In this document: piece by piece, positions 36,792-45,307 of the stretch
Numbering within the stretch: the stretch's first letter is position 1
How the letters are laid out: the number at the start of each line of letters is the position of its first letter
Assembly (NCBI GenBank): GCA_902196205.1
Contig: CABIKM010000025.1
Coordinates: forward strand, 1-56,163
DNA length: 56,163 nucleotides
Direction: 5' to 3'
From: Candidatus Methylomirabilis lanthanidiphila
Lineage (GTDB): Bacteria; Methylomirabilota; Methylomirabilia; Methylomirabilales; Methylomirabilaceae
The notes under the pieces: model-generated
What the model was told of the DNA's origin: nothing
What the model saw: only the letters and a program-made list of their open reading frames with translations
Databases searched by the model: none
Program-made: the position numbers and the translations under genes

Positions 36792-37781
36792 TCAGCGTCC
36801 GGTTAATTCCTTGCAGTGTCGGATCAGGCTGGTCGCCACGGCCTTCCAATCTTCGACAATGCCGAGCTGGGCCACCTTGAAGATCGGCGCTGTAGGATCG
36901 GTGTTTACCGCCACGATATGCTTCGAGCCTGAAATTCCGGCGACATGCTGGGTGGCGCCGGAAATCCCAAAGGCAAGATACAGATCCGGACTGACGTTCC
37001 TCCCGGTCTGGCCTACCTGCCAGGATGGCGGGACCCATCCGGCATCGGTCGCCGCCCGCGACGCGCCCACAGCGCCCCTGAGGACCTGTGCCAGCTCCTC
37101 AAGCACCTTGAATCCTTCCGGCCCGTGTACCCCACGCCCGCCGCTTACCACGATCTTGGCATCCCCCAGATTGACACCGGTCGTCTCCTCCTGGACCCTC
37201 TCTATGAGACGAGTCTTGAGTTGCGGGGCTTCCAGAGCGACATCGACCCGGATCTCCTCGCCCATCCGGCCCTCTTCTTGCGTAGCCGGCTCCAGCGTCC
37301 GGAGCTTGGCCGTTGCCACGATCGAGTTCGCACGAGGCTCGACAACCGCCACCGCCTTCCCCCCGTAGGCCGAGCGCGTAAACCGCAACCGACGGGATGC
37401 CTGGTCCAGGTCGAAGTCGATGAACTCCCCGACAAAGGCGGCCTGGAGCCGATAGGCCAGGCGCGGGCCCAGCTCGCGCCCCATCACATCGCCGGGCAGC
37501 AACACGACGGTCGGTTGAGCGCGCTCGCAGATCTGATGCAGGACGAGTGCATACGCATCGCCTTGATACCCTTTGAGCAAGGGATGCTCGGCCCGATAGA
37601 CCTGATCGGCGCCATGCGCGAACAGCAACGGGACGTATGGGCCGACCTCTGTGCCCAAGATGGCTGCCGCCACCGGCTGGGCCAGCTTCTCTTTCAGCCG
37701 CCTCGCGCCTGTGAGCAGTTCCAGCGTATCTCGCGTCAGCCTGCCGTCTTTCGTCGTCGCCAATACCAATATGCCGGGCAT
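36792..37781 (-). CDS. etfA: Electron transfer flavoprotein alpha subunit
   Basis: The 329-residue subunit that carries FAD. The C-terminal FAD-binding stretch [20 protein letters not shown], then [20 protein letters not shown], is complete, as is [18 protein letters not shown]. It receives electrons from the acyl-CoA dehydrogenase encoded nearby. It lies between etfB and the membrane Fe-S oxidoreductase gene. Confidence 0.96.
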   Translation of the reverse strand: MPGILVLATTKDGRLTRDTLELLTGARRLKEKLAQPVAAAILGTEVGPYVPLLFAHGADQVYRAEHPLLKGYQGDAYALVLHQICERAQPTVVLLPGDVMGRELGPRLAYRLQAAFVGEFIDFDLDQASRRLRFTRSAYGGKAVAVVEPRANSIVATAKLRTLEPATQEEGRMGEEIRVDVALEAPQLKTRLIERVQEETTGVNLGDAKIVVSGGRGVHGPEGFKVLEELAQVLRGAVGASRAATDAGWVPPSWQVGQTGRNVSPDLYLAFGISGATQHVAGISGSKHIVAVNTDPTAPIFKVAQLGIVEDWKAVATSLIRHCKELTGR

Positions 37782-37797
37782 CGATCTCCTCGTAAAA

Positions 37798-37950
37798 TTC
37801 AGCAGTCAGCAGTTAGCGGCTAGCGGTCAGCAAAGTTCGGAATGAACAGTCTGCCAGCCAACTCACCAAAGTAATTGCTCCCCGTCCTTGAACCTTCGTA
37901 TTCTTCCTGTTCTTCCTGAAAGCTGATGGCTGATAGTTGAACGCTGTTCT
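37798..37950. repeat. CAGCAGTCAGCAGTTAGC-type intergenic repeats
   Basis: CAGCAGTCAGCAGTTAGCGG with AGCGGTCAGC at the left and CTGAAAGCTGATGGCTG at the right belong to the word family at 19001 and 20160. They fill the gap between the etfB stop and etfA start. Confidence 0.65.
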
Positions 37951-38750
37951 TAAATCAGCTTCAGCTCGCGTAGCCGGGCCGCCAGTGTCGCAGCCTTTTC
38001 CTCCGGCGTATTTCCCTCGATCATCTCACACCTGGACTCCTTGACCGGGATAGAGACATCGGTGATCGCAACCCTGACGGCACCCGGACCGATTCTCTCC
38101 GGGTCGAGCCCGAGATCCGCCGCCTTCCAGACGGGGATCGTCTTCTTGGCAGCCGCCATAATATCCCTCAGCTTGGCGTAGCGGGCGGTGTTCGTCTCGT
38201 CAGAGCTGATGGCAGCGAGGAGCGGGGGCTTGGCCTCGATCAGCTCGTATCCATCCTCCACCACTCGACGGACGACAACCTGTCCATCCCTTACCTCGAT
38301 CCGGGTCACATATCCGACATACCCGATCTCGAGCTCCTCGGCCAGAAAGGCCGGGACGGCCCGATCGGCCCAATCCCCCGACTCGCAGCCGGTCAGGATC
38401 AGATCGTATGCGCCCGCCTTCCGGATCGTCTTCGCCAGCGCGTGGGCAATCCCTTGCTGATCAGAGCCGACAAGAAGCGGCTCATTGACCAGGATCGCCT
38501 CGTCGGCACCCATCGACAGCGCGCTTTTCAGCGCCGTCATAGCGGTTGTGCCGCCGATGCTGATCGCCGTCACCTTGGCGCCCTGCTTCTCCTTAAGCTG
38601 GATGGCCACCTCGAGGGCATTGGCGTCGTACGGACTGATGACCAGCGGATTGTTCCCCTGAACCTGCCGCTTGGTCCGGGAATCGATCATGAACTGGCTC
38701 ATCGGAGTCTCAGGATCGATAATCTGCTTGATACAGACGATGATGTTCAT
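37950..38750 (-). CDS. etfB: Electron transfer flavoprotein beta subunit
   Basis: The 266-residue subunit that completes the ETF heterodimer and binds the structural AMP. Typical segments are MNIIVCIKQIIDPETP, ISPYDANALEVAIQLKE, DLILTGCESGDWADRAVPAFLAEEL. The start is set at ATG 38750 on family length; a frame to 38771 would add seven residues. No good ribosome site precedes either. Confidence 0.96.
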   Translation of the reverse strand: MNIIVCIKQIIDPETPMSQFMIDSRTKRQVQGNNPLVISPYDANALEVAIQLKEKQGAKVTAISIGGTTAMTALKSALSMGADEAILVNEPLLVGSDQQGIAHALAKTIRKAGAYDLILTGCESGDWADRAVPAFLAEELEIGYVGYVTRIEVRDGQVVVRRVVEDGYELIEAKPPLLAAISSDETNTARYAKLRDIMAAAKKTIPVWKAADLGLDPERIGPGAVRVAITDVSIPVKESRCEMIEGNTPEEKAATLAARLRELKLI

Positions 38751-38760
38751 ATGGCTGGGT

Positions 38761-38885
38761 TCACTGTTCAACGTTCAAGGTTCAACGTGGACCGTTCAAG
38801 GTTCAAGGTTCAACGTGGACCGTTCAAGGTTCAAGGTTCAACGTTCAACGTTCAAAGTTCGAGGTTCGAGGTTCGAGGTTGTGAG
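38761..38885. repeat. Tandem TTCAAGGTTCAACG repeat array
   Basis: About 12 units of variants of GTTCAAGGTTCAACGT and GTTCGAGGTTCGAG lie head to tail, including two copies of CGTGGACCGTTCAAGGTTCA. Shorter pieces with the same words occur at 36676-36720 and 40070-40100, flanking other genes of the same cluster. It separates etfB from the acyl-CoA dehydrogenase gene. Confidence 0.85.
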
Positions 38886-38917
38886 TTCCGATTTAGCGCT
38901 CAGCACATGGAACTCGT

Positions 38918-40057
38918 TTAGTTCAGCAACTGATGGGCGATCACTAACCGTTGAATTTCGGACGTGCCCTCGTAGATCTCGGTGATGCGGGCGTCGCGGA
39001 ACAGCCGCTGGGCTGGAAAATCATAGAGATACCCATAGCCGCCGTGAACCTGGAGCGCCTTCGTGGCGGCCCGGTTGGCGGTCTCCGACGCGAACAGCTT
39101 TGCCATCGCCGATTCCTTGGTATGCCGAAGACCTTTGTCCTTCAGCCACGCCGCCCGATAGGTAAGTAGCCTCGCCGCCTCGATCTGCACCGCCATATCG
39201 GCAATCATCCATTGAATCGCCTGAAACGACGCAATCGGCTTATCGAAGGCAACCCGCTCCTTGGCATACCTGAGCGAGATGTCCAGCGCCGCCTGGGCGA
39301 TCCCTACCGCCTGCGCCGCAATGCCAATCCGACCGGCATCAAGGGTCATCATAGCAATCTTGAACCCTTGCCCTATCTCGCCCAGCAGGTTCTCCGCAGG
39401 CACGCGGCAATTCTCAAAGACGACCTGGCAGCAACTGGTGCCATGGAGCCCCAACTTCTTCTCCACCTTCGAGATAGTGAAGCCCGGCGTCCCCTTCTCC
39501 ACCAGGACGGCGCAGACCCCTTTGGCCCGAAGACCGCGATCGACCGTGGCAAAGACCAGCGCCAGATCAGCCTCCAAGGCGTTCGTGATGAAGTTCTTGG
39601 TCCCGTTCAGTACGAATACGTCGCCTTCCCTGCTGACCATGGTCTGCTGGGCTGACGCATCCGATCCAGCGCCCGGTTCGCTCAGCGCAAAGCAGCCGAG
39701 CAGTTTGCCGCCGGCGAGTGGGGTGAGATACCGCTGCTTTTGGGCCTCTGATCCGAACTTATACAGGGCATCAGCCACCAGCGAGTTGTTGACCGACATG
39801 ACGACGCTGGTCGAGGCGCAGGCTCGAGCGATCTCCTCCATAGCGATAGCGTAGCACACATTGTCCGACCCGGCGCCGCCGTATTCCGTAGGAATCGCCA
39901 CGCCCATCAGCCCAAGCTCCCCCATCTTCTTGACCGTCTCCTGCGGAAAGATCCCTTCTTCGTCCACCCGCTTGGCCAGCGGCGCGACTTCATTGGCAGC
40001 GAATTCGCGCACCATCTCCCGAAACAGTCGCTGCTCTTCGGTGAGCTCGAACCTCAT
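38918..40057 (-). CDS. Acyl-CoA dehydrogenase
   Basis: This flavoprotein oxidises acyl-CoA to enoyl-CoA and reduces ETF. The 379-residue protein contains CFALSEPGAGSDASA (FAD/substrate signature), the second signature QVHGGYGYLYDFPAQRLFRD, and the catalytic Glu in IYEGTSEIQRLVIA, as in short/branched-chain acyl-CoA dehydrogenases. The start at ATG 40057 has GGGGG six bases upstream. The exact chain specificity is not evident. Confidence 0.95.
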   Translation of the reverse strand: MRFELTEEQRLFREMVREFAANEVAPLAKRVDEEGIFPQETVKKMGELGLMGVAIPTEYGGAGSDNVCYAIAMEEIARACASTSVVMSVNNSLVADALYKFGSEAQKQRYLTPLAGGKLLGCFALSEPGAGSDASAQQTMVSREGDVFVLNGTKNFITNALEADLALVFATVDRGLRAKGVCAVLVEKGTPGFTISKVEKKLGLHGTSCCQVVFENCRVPAENLLGEIGQGFKIAMMTLDAGRIGIAAQAVGIAQAALDISLRYAKERVAFDKPIASFQAIQWMIADMAVQIEAARLLTYRAAWLKDKGLRHTKESAMAKLFASETANRAATKALQVHGGYGYLYDFPAQRLFRDARITEIYEGTSEIQRLVIAHQLLN

Positions 40058-40108
40058 CATCGTCCCCCAACCTTGAACTTTGAACGTTGAACCTTGAACG
40101 GGCCTTTC

Positions 40109-40891
40109 CTACTTCCCCTTGAACTTCGGTGGCCGTTTCTCCAGGAAGGCGTTTACGCCCTCAGCCCTGTCCTCGGTCGCAAAGCAGAGCCCGAACAACT
40201 GAGCTTCATGAGCGAGCGCTCGCTCCAGCGCCATATCGTACCCGTCCTCAATCGCCTCCTTGGCCGCCTTGATCGCCAGTGGAGCTTTGGTGGCCAGCTT
40301 GTCGGCCAGCTTTCTCACCTCGACCATCAGTTGATCGGCCGGCACAACCTTGTTCAGCAGACCGAGACCCCAGGCCTCCTGCGCTCCGATCATCTCGCCG
40401 GTCAGCACCAGCTCCTTCGCGCGCTGTTTGCCGATCAGCCGCGCCAGCCGCTGCGTTCCCCCGGCACCCGGGATGATCCCAAGATTGATCTCAGGCTGGC
40501 CGATCCTGGCCGCATCCGACGCATAGATCATGTCACAGGCCATCATCAGCTCACACCCTCCCCCCAGCGCATACCCGTTGACCGCCGCAATCACCGGCTT
40601 TGGCAATCGCTCGATCTCCAGAAAGAGCCGCTGGAGACGCTGGACAAACATCCACGCGTCGATCGGACTCATCGCCTTGAACTCAGTGATATCGGCCCCG
40701 GCAGCGAACGCCTTGTCCCCGGCGCCCGTAATCACCACCACCCGAACGCCCGAGTCGTCCCGGACCTGGCGCACCGCCTGCTCCAACTCCCCAACCATCG
40801 CCAGATTGATCGCGTTCAACGCCTGTGGGCGGTTCAACAGGATAATAGCGAGGCTGCCCTCTATCCGCAGTTCAAGTGTCTGGAAGCCCAT
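40109..40891 (-). CDS. Enoyl-CoA hydratase/isomerase family protein
   Basis: A 260-residue crotonase-fold enzyme with AAGADITEF (oxyanion hole), NGYALGGGCELMMACDMIYAS, and the catalytic Glu residues in PEINLGIIPGAGGTQRL. It probably hydrates the enoyl-CoA made by the dehydrogenase 51 bases downstream. The start at ATG 40891 has GGAGG five bases upstream. It is the last chromosomal-type gene before the cassette region. Confidence 0.95.
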   Translation of the reverse strand: MGFQTLELRIEGSLAIILLNRPQALNAINLAMVGELEQAVRQVRDDSGVRVVVITGAGDKAFAAGADITEFKAMSPIDAWMFVQRLQRLFLEIERLPKPVIAAVNGYALGGGCELMMACDMIYASDAARIGQPEINLGIIPGAGGTQRLARLIGKQRAKELVLTGEMIGAQEAWGLGLLNKVVPADQLMVEVRKLADKLATKAPLAIKAAKEAIEDGYDMALERALAHEAQLFGLCFATEDRAEGVNAFLEKRPPKFKGK

Positions 40892-40928
40892 GGCCACCTC
40901 CGATTCCATTTTATCTTCGACTGCCTCG

Positions 40929-41360
40929 TCACTTCACGATAAGGGTGATTTTCTGCGTCATGCCGGCGCCCGCCAGTGCAATATGTGCCCCGTCGGCGGC
41001 CTGCAAACACAGAGTGTGCGTACCGGGTGACAAGACCAATTCAGCTTCCAACTGTCCTTTGCCGTAGTGCAGGTGAGTGGCATCCGACGGCACCACTGCG
41101 CCGGCTGCTACGCAGTCAGTGTCCACCATGATGTGGAGATGACCCGCCCCGGCCTTCACTACACCGACGGGTTCGACGATAAAGTTCTCTGCGCCCATTG
41201 TGACCTTCACCGGGCTGATGACGGTAGCCCCATCGCTCGGCGAGGTAAAGAACACGCGGGCTTGGTTGGCGCCAAGCGTCGCGCAGGCTGAGAGCCCGGC
41301 CACGAGCAGGAGCAGAGCCAAAGCAAATTCTGATCGAGAAGTGTGCTTTGAAACGTTCAT
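40929..41360 (-). CDS. DUF4399 lipoprotein, paralog 1
   Basis: A 143-residue protein with signal peptide and lipobox (LLVAGLSAC). A DUF4399 domain follows: RVFFTSPSDGATV, then GHLHIMVDTDC, HLHYGKGQLEAEL, PGTHTLCLQAADGAH. Function is unknown. The ATG at 41360 has AGGAGG six bases upstream. A close paralog is at 44793-45227. The leaders of both are similar up to an integron-type core site and then diverge. Unlike most genes of the array it has no hairpin repeat at its 3' side. Confidence 0.88.
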   Translation of the reverse strand: MNVSKHTSRSEFALALLLLVAGLSACATLGANQARVFFTSPSDGATVISPVKVTMGAENFIVEPVGVVKAGAGHLHIMVDTDCVAAGAVVPSDATHLHYGKGQLEAELVLSPGTHTLCLQAADGAHIALAGAGMTQKITLIVK

Positions 41361-41440
41361 GATGTACCTCCTGGATGGCCAGGTTAGCCACTCCATGTAT
41401 TGGTGGATGGCTAATTGAGGTAGTGAGACTCTTGTCGACG

Positions 41441-41502
41441 GCCTAACCAGAGCATCGGAGGGCGCGTCATCTCAGCGTACCCCTGCATGCTCTCGTTAGG
41501 GG
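41441..41502 (-). other. attC-like recombination site
   Basis: Minus strand, 62 bases. The ends are CCCTAAC (41501-41495, R''-like) and GTTAGGC (41447-41441, perfect GTTRRRY R'). AGAGCAT pairs with ATGCTCT next to them, with unpaired G residues, as expected for an imperfect attC hairpin. It lies between the stop of the gene at 41534 and the leader of DUF4399 paralog 1, the position of an integron attC. Confidence 0.6.
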
Positions 41503-41533
41503 CACCCATCGGGTACGACCGCATCTATGAAGG

Positions 41534-42448
41534 TCATCGGCGCCTCGTGAGGAGGTTAGCGATGACGCCTCCAGCAACACCCAGCACAAGAGTCACCACT
41601 ACGCTGGTCAGAAGGTAGTGTCTGATGCTGAGAATGGTTGCATACCGCTCGATCTCTGTACCCAAGAGGAACACCGCATCGGGAAAAAGGTAGCCCGCGA
41701 CAGTGTAGACAGCGCCACCAGTGAACGCCATCGTCATCGAAGATGCGATCAGGAGAAACCTCTCCTTCTCCCACGGCAGCGATTTGTCATTGATTCGAAA
41801 AATATAGTCGCTCAGCGTGACAGGCGTATACTTCTCATCATTAGCAGACTGACCAGCATCATATCGACGTCTCCAGCGGAACGCGAAGGGAAGGAACACC
41901 GCGAGAAAGCCAGCCACGGCACCGATTACTGTCAGGACTATTTTGTACCAATGCGCGTAACCCCTCAAGGTATTCAATCGCTCAATTATGTCGACTTCCG
42001 TCGCAAGAACCCAATCGCGGTCAGCCCCGGATATGGAATACGAGGCTCCTTCAGAAGTTAAGGTGATATCAATACGAGGCTTGCTTCTAGTGGTGACACC
42101 CTCGTCAGCAGCACCTTCCAGCTTAGCTCGCGCGGCGATCGTGAGAGACAGGATTGGCCGGGCACTCGTGTTTTCATCATTTAATACGATCCGAAGCTCA
42201 CTCGTTTCGTAGTAAACCTTATTTGGATAGGTCACAACATACTGAACCGAGGGGGTTGCTTTCGCCGCCATGCGTTGTCGTACGATCTCATCGAGTTTAA
42301 TCAAGTCCTTTTCGCCGACGACAAGGGATCCCAATAGCTTAGCCGAGGCCGAGGCGCGTAGAACCGGGTATTCCTCGGCTGGCCACGCCTCAATTGGTTG
42401 GCTGACGATCGCTAGAACTAATAAGAAAGGTAGAACGAGACGTTTCAT
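41534..42448 (-). CDS. Membrane protein of unknown function, cassette gene
   Basis: I do not recognise this 304-residue protein. It has an N-terminal signal peptide (LVLPFLLVLAIVSQPIEAWPA), then an extracytoplasmic beta-rich domain of about 145 residues. A transmembrane segment lies near 170-190 (VLTVIGAVAGFLAVFLPFAF), with two more near 235-255 and 275-298. The last ends in a basic TRRR tail. The stop is 32 bases before an attC-like site and the start is 12 bases from a GCCTAAC core-like heptamer, so the gene looks like one unit of the array. Confidence 0.75.
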   Translation of the reverse strand: MKRLVLPFLLVLAIVSQPIEAWPAEEYPVLRASASAKLLGSLVVGEKDLIKLDEIVRQRMAAKATPSVQYVVTYPNKVYYETSELRIVLNDENTSARPILSLTIAARAKLEGAADEGVTTRSKPRIDITLTSEGASYSISGADRDWVLATEVDIIERLNTLRGYAHWYKIVLTVIGAVAGFLAVFLPFAFRWRRRYDAGQSANDEKYTPVTLSDYIFRINDKSLPWEKERFLLIASSMTMAFTGGAVYTVAGYLFPDAVFLLGTEIERYATILSIRHYLLTSVVVTLVLGVAGGVIANLLTRRR

Positions 42449-42459
42449 TATTCAGCGTT

Positions 42460-42466
42460 GCCTAAC
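42460..42466 (-). other. Integron R'-like core heptamer
   Basis: GTTAGGC on the minus strand matches GTTRRRY exactly and lies 12 bases before the start of the 41534-42448 gene. A possible R'' partner, GGCTAAC, overlaps the stop codon of the toxin gene at 42901, with ACTCAAG/CTTGAGT arms. If so, repeat A is contained between the two halves. Confidence 0.4.
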
Positions 42467-42510
42467 TTGAGTATGCTGGTTAACCCATCTTCATCGACTG
42501 TTTTCGTAGT

Positions 42511-42835
42511 CATGGCGGATTCTATTGTGTTGTTCAGTAGTTAGCAAGCGATATCTTGACTGCCGGGATGGGACACACACTGGTCGTACTCGCACCCTCG
42601 CACTTCAGCGGCGCCGGGAGGGTCCCCTGGAAATAGGACAGCCCTTTGGGGTGTCCTGTCCCCCAAAGGGCTGTGACAGATTCCTCCCGCCAGACGCAGG
42701 TCCGGTTGGCTTATCGATTCTCACCGGCCGCCATGACCACTACGCCTCGTGACCCGGAACAGGTGGCCCTGTTAGCCGTCAGGTACGTCGCCTCCGCGAT
42801 CACCTGGCGCGAGGACTCGCACCTCGCTCACTCTG
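42511..42835 (-). repeat. Array hairpin repeat, copy A
   Basis: The opening GCGGATTCTATTGTGTTGTT leads through GTTAGCAAGCGATATCTTGA to the core hairpin at 42639-42673 (CAGCCCTTTGGGG with CCCCAAAGGGCTG). A CAGACGCAGGTCCGG stem and GGTTGGCTTATCG follow. The right 100 bases, with GGAACAGGTGGCCCTGT, are shared with copy B only. It lies 3' of the toxin gene 42901-43164. Confidence 0.9.
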
Positions 42836-42900
42836 CGTCATGCCCACACCGGATAGCCTGAGCGGCGCGCGATTTCTGCGCGTGAGACTCAAGACTGTGG

Positions 42901-43164
42901 TTAGCCCTGTTGCTCGATGAGTCGCCCATATTCATCGTGGGGACCGATCCAGACCCAGATGCAATCCGCCCCATCCTCGACTGACAGCGCCCGATGATGA
43001 GGCCCAGCTCTCACAGACCAAAGTTTGCCGACCTTTTTGAAGTGCAGCGAAGGGTGCGCGGGGTTTCCTTGCAGAAGATTGAAGTTTCGTCGAGCCACTC
43101 TCTGAACAGTGTGTGGAAGGTGCGTGAAACACACCCAAAAACGAGCTGTTGTGCGATGTTTCAC
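42901..43164 (-). CDS. ParE/RelE-like toxin of a type II module
   Basis: An 87-residue protein of the ParE-like fold: FWVCFTHLPHTVQRVARRNF, NPAHPSLHFKKVG, KLWSVRAGPHHRAL, DGADCIWVWIGPHDEY. These proteins usually act as toxins paired with a small upstream antitoxin. It starts at GTG 43164, which overlaps the TGA of the antitoxin gene, so the two are translationally coupled. Confidence 0.82.
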   Translation of the reverse strand: MKHRTTARFWVCFTHLPHTVQRVARRNFNLLQGNPAHPSLHFKKVGKLWSVRAGPHHRALSVEDGADCIWVWIGPHDEYGRLIEQQG

Positions 43165-43361
43165 AGGTCCTTGAGAGTTCCCTTGTCTTTCGCGTCAAGT
43201 GCCTCACGTACCAGGAAATCTAGTTTCCCGGCCTCAGAGTCAGCTTTGATTTCTTCGTCCCACCTCTCCCAATCCTTCTCTGACAGCCACCTGACAAGTT
43301 CGGTAAGCTCCTCCTTAGGAAGCCGCTCGATTTCGGTCTTGATTTCGTCCACTTTTGACAT
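43161..43361 (-). CDS. Antitoxin-like protein paired with the ParE-like toxin
   Basis: A 66-residue, highly charged helical protein (MSKVDEIKTEIERLPKEELT, then LVRWLSEKDWERWDEE). Similar short acidic proteins precede ParE-like toxins of this type. The start at ATG 43361 has GGAGG a few bases upstream. No DNA-binding fold is obvious. Confidence 0.72.
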   Translation of the reverse strand: MSKVDEIKTEIERLPKEELTELVRWLSEKDWERWDEEIKADSEAGKLDFLVREALDAKDKGTLKDL

Positions 43362-43545
43362 GTTCTTACCTCCTGCCAGAACTTCGGAATACCAATTCAC
43401 CGAAGCTGAAATCCCGGAACACACCAGCTCTCAGTCAAACTCAGTATGCCACACCTACGCCTTGAACGCTACCCTCGCTGCGCGGTAGAGGGCTATCTAT
43501 CGAGTCTACTGGTCAGCCGATCTCCATTACCTATTTTTGCAGCTC

Positions 43546-43856
43546 TGGCGGATTCCTTTGTGTTGTTCAGTAGTGAGCAGAGATATCTTCACTGCCGAGA
43601 TGGGACAAGCACTGGCCGCGCTCATAGTCCCTTGCTTCAGAAGCTCCGAGAGGGTCCCCTGGAAACAGGACAGCCCTTTGGGGCTTCCCGTCCCCAAAGG
43701 GCTGTGCCAGATTCCGCCCGCCGGACGCGGGTCTGGTTGGCTTATCAGTTCGCACCAGCCGCCATAACCACTCCTCCTCGTCACTCGGAACAGGTGGCCC
43801 TGTCTGCCGCCAGGCAAGTCGGCTCCGCGATGACCCGGCGCGAGAGATCTCACCTC
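43546..43856 (-). repeat. Array hairpin repeat, copy B
   Basis: It runs from GGCGGATTCCTTTGTGTTGT through TTCAGTAGTGAGCAGAGATA to the core hairpin 43671-43704 and continues into the right extension shared with copy A (ACTCGGAACAGGTGGCCCTG, CTCCGCGATGACC). It lies 3' of the mazF-like gene. Confidence 0.9.
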
Positions 43857-43886
43857 CTGAAACGCTAAGTGAAGTCATGAACTGTT

Positions 43887-44213
43887 CTACGGTGCCAGTC
43901 CTAACTGAACTTTGATCGCCTGCTCAACGCCTTTTACGGCAGCGCTGGACAAGCGACCCGCGCGGCTTAGCAGCCGCATCTTACTTACGGTCGTCAGTTG
44001 ATCTGCCATGGCTTTATTCCTCTTCCCCTCGATCATGACGTATGCTTCGCTCGGGTAAAGGTGATCCACCGAGGTGGTTAAGGGTACAACCTGGACGCGG
44101 TTCAGGTGCTTATTTGAAGCGTCGTTGCTGACGATCACTGCCGGTCGCCGCTTTTGAATCTCGCCGCCGATTGACGGGTCGAAATTCACCCACCACACCT
44201 CACCTCGCTTCAT
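43887..44213 (-). CDS. mazF: MazF/PemK-family mRNA interferase toxin
   Basis: A 108-residue protein with the MazF pattern: KRGEVWWVNFDPSIGGEIQK, RRPAVIVSNDASN, VVPLTTSVDHLYPSE, ADQLTTVSKMRL. Known members cleave RNA at specific short sequences. The start at ATG 44213 overlaps the antitoxin gene; a TTG at 44219 is also possible. Confidence 0.92.
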   Translation of the reverse strand: MKRGEVWWVNFDPSIGGEIQKRRPAVIVSNDASNKHLNRVQVVPLTTSVDHLYPSEAYVMIEGKRNKAMADQLTTVSKMRLLSRAGRLSSAAVKGVEQAIKVQLGLAP

Positions 44214-44430
44214 CGGCAACGTCTCCGACCGTAGCTTCAGCCCACTCCAATGCCTCGGCTTCCCGCGCTTCTTCTTGCGCCATCTGACGATAGGCCGTTT
44301 CCAAGTCCTTACCGATCACATGAGGGCGCACCAGTGACTCCACAAACCGGCTGATGCGCCGTCGCCCAGCGACCCTGTGGAGGCCGGCATAGACCCGCTC
44401 GTCGATCGTCACGGTCAGTTTTTTCTGCAT
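44200..44430 (-). CDS. MazE-like ribbon-helix-helix antitoxin
   Basis: A 76-residue protein with a ribbon-helix-helix start (KKLTVTIDERVYAGLHRVAG, RRRISRFVESLVRPHV) and an acidic C-terminal toxin-binding tail (QEEAREAEALEWAEA). The ATG at 44430 has GGAGG five bases upstream. Its gene precedes and overlaps mazF. A promoter with a TATACGTATA palindrome lies just upstream, suggesting autoregulation. Confidence 0.88.
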   Translation of the reverse strand: MQKKLTVTIDERVYAGLHRVAGRRRISRFVESLVRPHVIGKDLETAYRQMAQEEAREAEALEWAEATVGDVADEAR

Positions 44431-44458
44431 GCTTTCCTCCCATCTCAATACGTGTTTG

Positions 44459-44494
44459 TATACGTATAGTAACTTAAAGCGCCATACGAGGCAA
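44459..44494 (-). promoter_or_regulatory. Promoter and palindromic operator of the mazEF-like cassette
   Basis: Minus strand: TTGCCT (44494-44489), a 17-base spacer and TACTAT (44471-44466). The palindrome TATACGTATA (44459-44468) overlaps the -10, as expected for an antitoxin-binding site. It sits between repeat C and the antitoxin start. Confidence 0.55.
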
Positions 44495-44502
44495 GCGCGG
44501 AT

Positions 44503-44790
44503 TCCAACGGGTTGTTCAGTAGTTAGCAAGAGATATCTTTACTGCCGAGACGGGACACACACGGGCCGCGCGCACACTCTCTTACTTCCGAAGCTCCGAG
44601 AGGGTCCCCTGGAAACAGGACAGCCCTTTGGGGCTTGTCGTATCCCAAAGGGCTGTAACAGCTTCTTCCCGCTGGACGCGGGTTCGGTTGGCTTCTCGGT
44701 TCTCACCGGCCGCGAGGGGTTATATGGGCCACACTTACCACCGACCGCCGTGCCCTGGCAGACCGAGTGCGGCCGCCTGTTCGCCCGCCT
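44503..44790 (-). repeat. Array hairpin repeat, copy C
   Basis: GCGCGGATTCCAACGGGTTG, then GTTCAGTAGTTAGCAAGAGA, with the core hairpin at 44621-44655 (loop GCTTGTCGTAT). The right extension (GGCCACACTTACCACCGACC, TGTTCGCCCGCC) is shared with copy D but not with A or B. It ends at the stop of DUF4399 paralog 2. Confidence 0.9.
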
Positions 44791-44792
44791 GT

Positions 44793-45227
44793 TCACTTCA
44801 CGGTAAGAGTGATTTTCTGCGTCATACCAGCGCCAGCCAGCGCAATATGTGCTCCGTCGGCAGCCTGTAAACACAGGGTGTGCGTGCCAGGTGACAAGGC
44901 CAATTCAGCCTCCAACTGTCCCTTGCCATAGTGCCGGTGAGCGTCATCAAACGGCACCACTTGGCCGGCTGGTACGCAATCAGTGTCCACCATGATGTGA
45001 AGATGACCCGCCCTGGCCTTGACTGTACCGGCGGGTTCGACGATAAAGTTTTCTGTGCCCATTGTGACCTTCACTGGGCTGGCGACGGTGGCCCCATCGC
45101 TTGGCGAGGTAAAGAACACGCGGGCTTGGCTAGTGGCACCGATCGTCGCGCAGGCCGAGAGCCCGGCCACGAGCAGGAGCAGAGCCAAGGTAAATTCTGA
45201 TCGAGAAGTGTGTTTTGAACCGTTCAT
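44793..45227 (-). CDS. DUF4399 lipoprotein, paralog 2
   Basis: A 144-residue near-twin of the protein at 40929-41360, with the same signal peptide and lipobox (LLVAGLSAC) and DUF4399 segments (GHLHIMVDTDC, HRHYGKGQLEAEL, PGTHTLCLQAADGAH). The ATG at 45227 has AGGAGG six bases upstream. Here the gene has an array repeat (copy C) directly at its 3' side. Two copies in one array may reflect cassette duplication. Confidence 0.88.
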   Translation of the reverse strand: MNGSKHTSRSEFTLALLLLVAGLSACATIGATSQARVFFTSPSDGATVASPVKVTMGTENFIVEPAGTVKARAGHLHIMVDTDCVPAGQVVPFDDAHRHYGKGQLEAELALSPGTHTLCLQAADGAHIALAGAGMTQKITLTVK

Positions 45228-45307
45228 GATGCACCTCCTGGATGGCTAGATGAACCACACTATTCGCTGGCCGATGACTCATTGAGGGAGTGCAACTCTT
45301 GTCGGCG

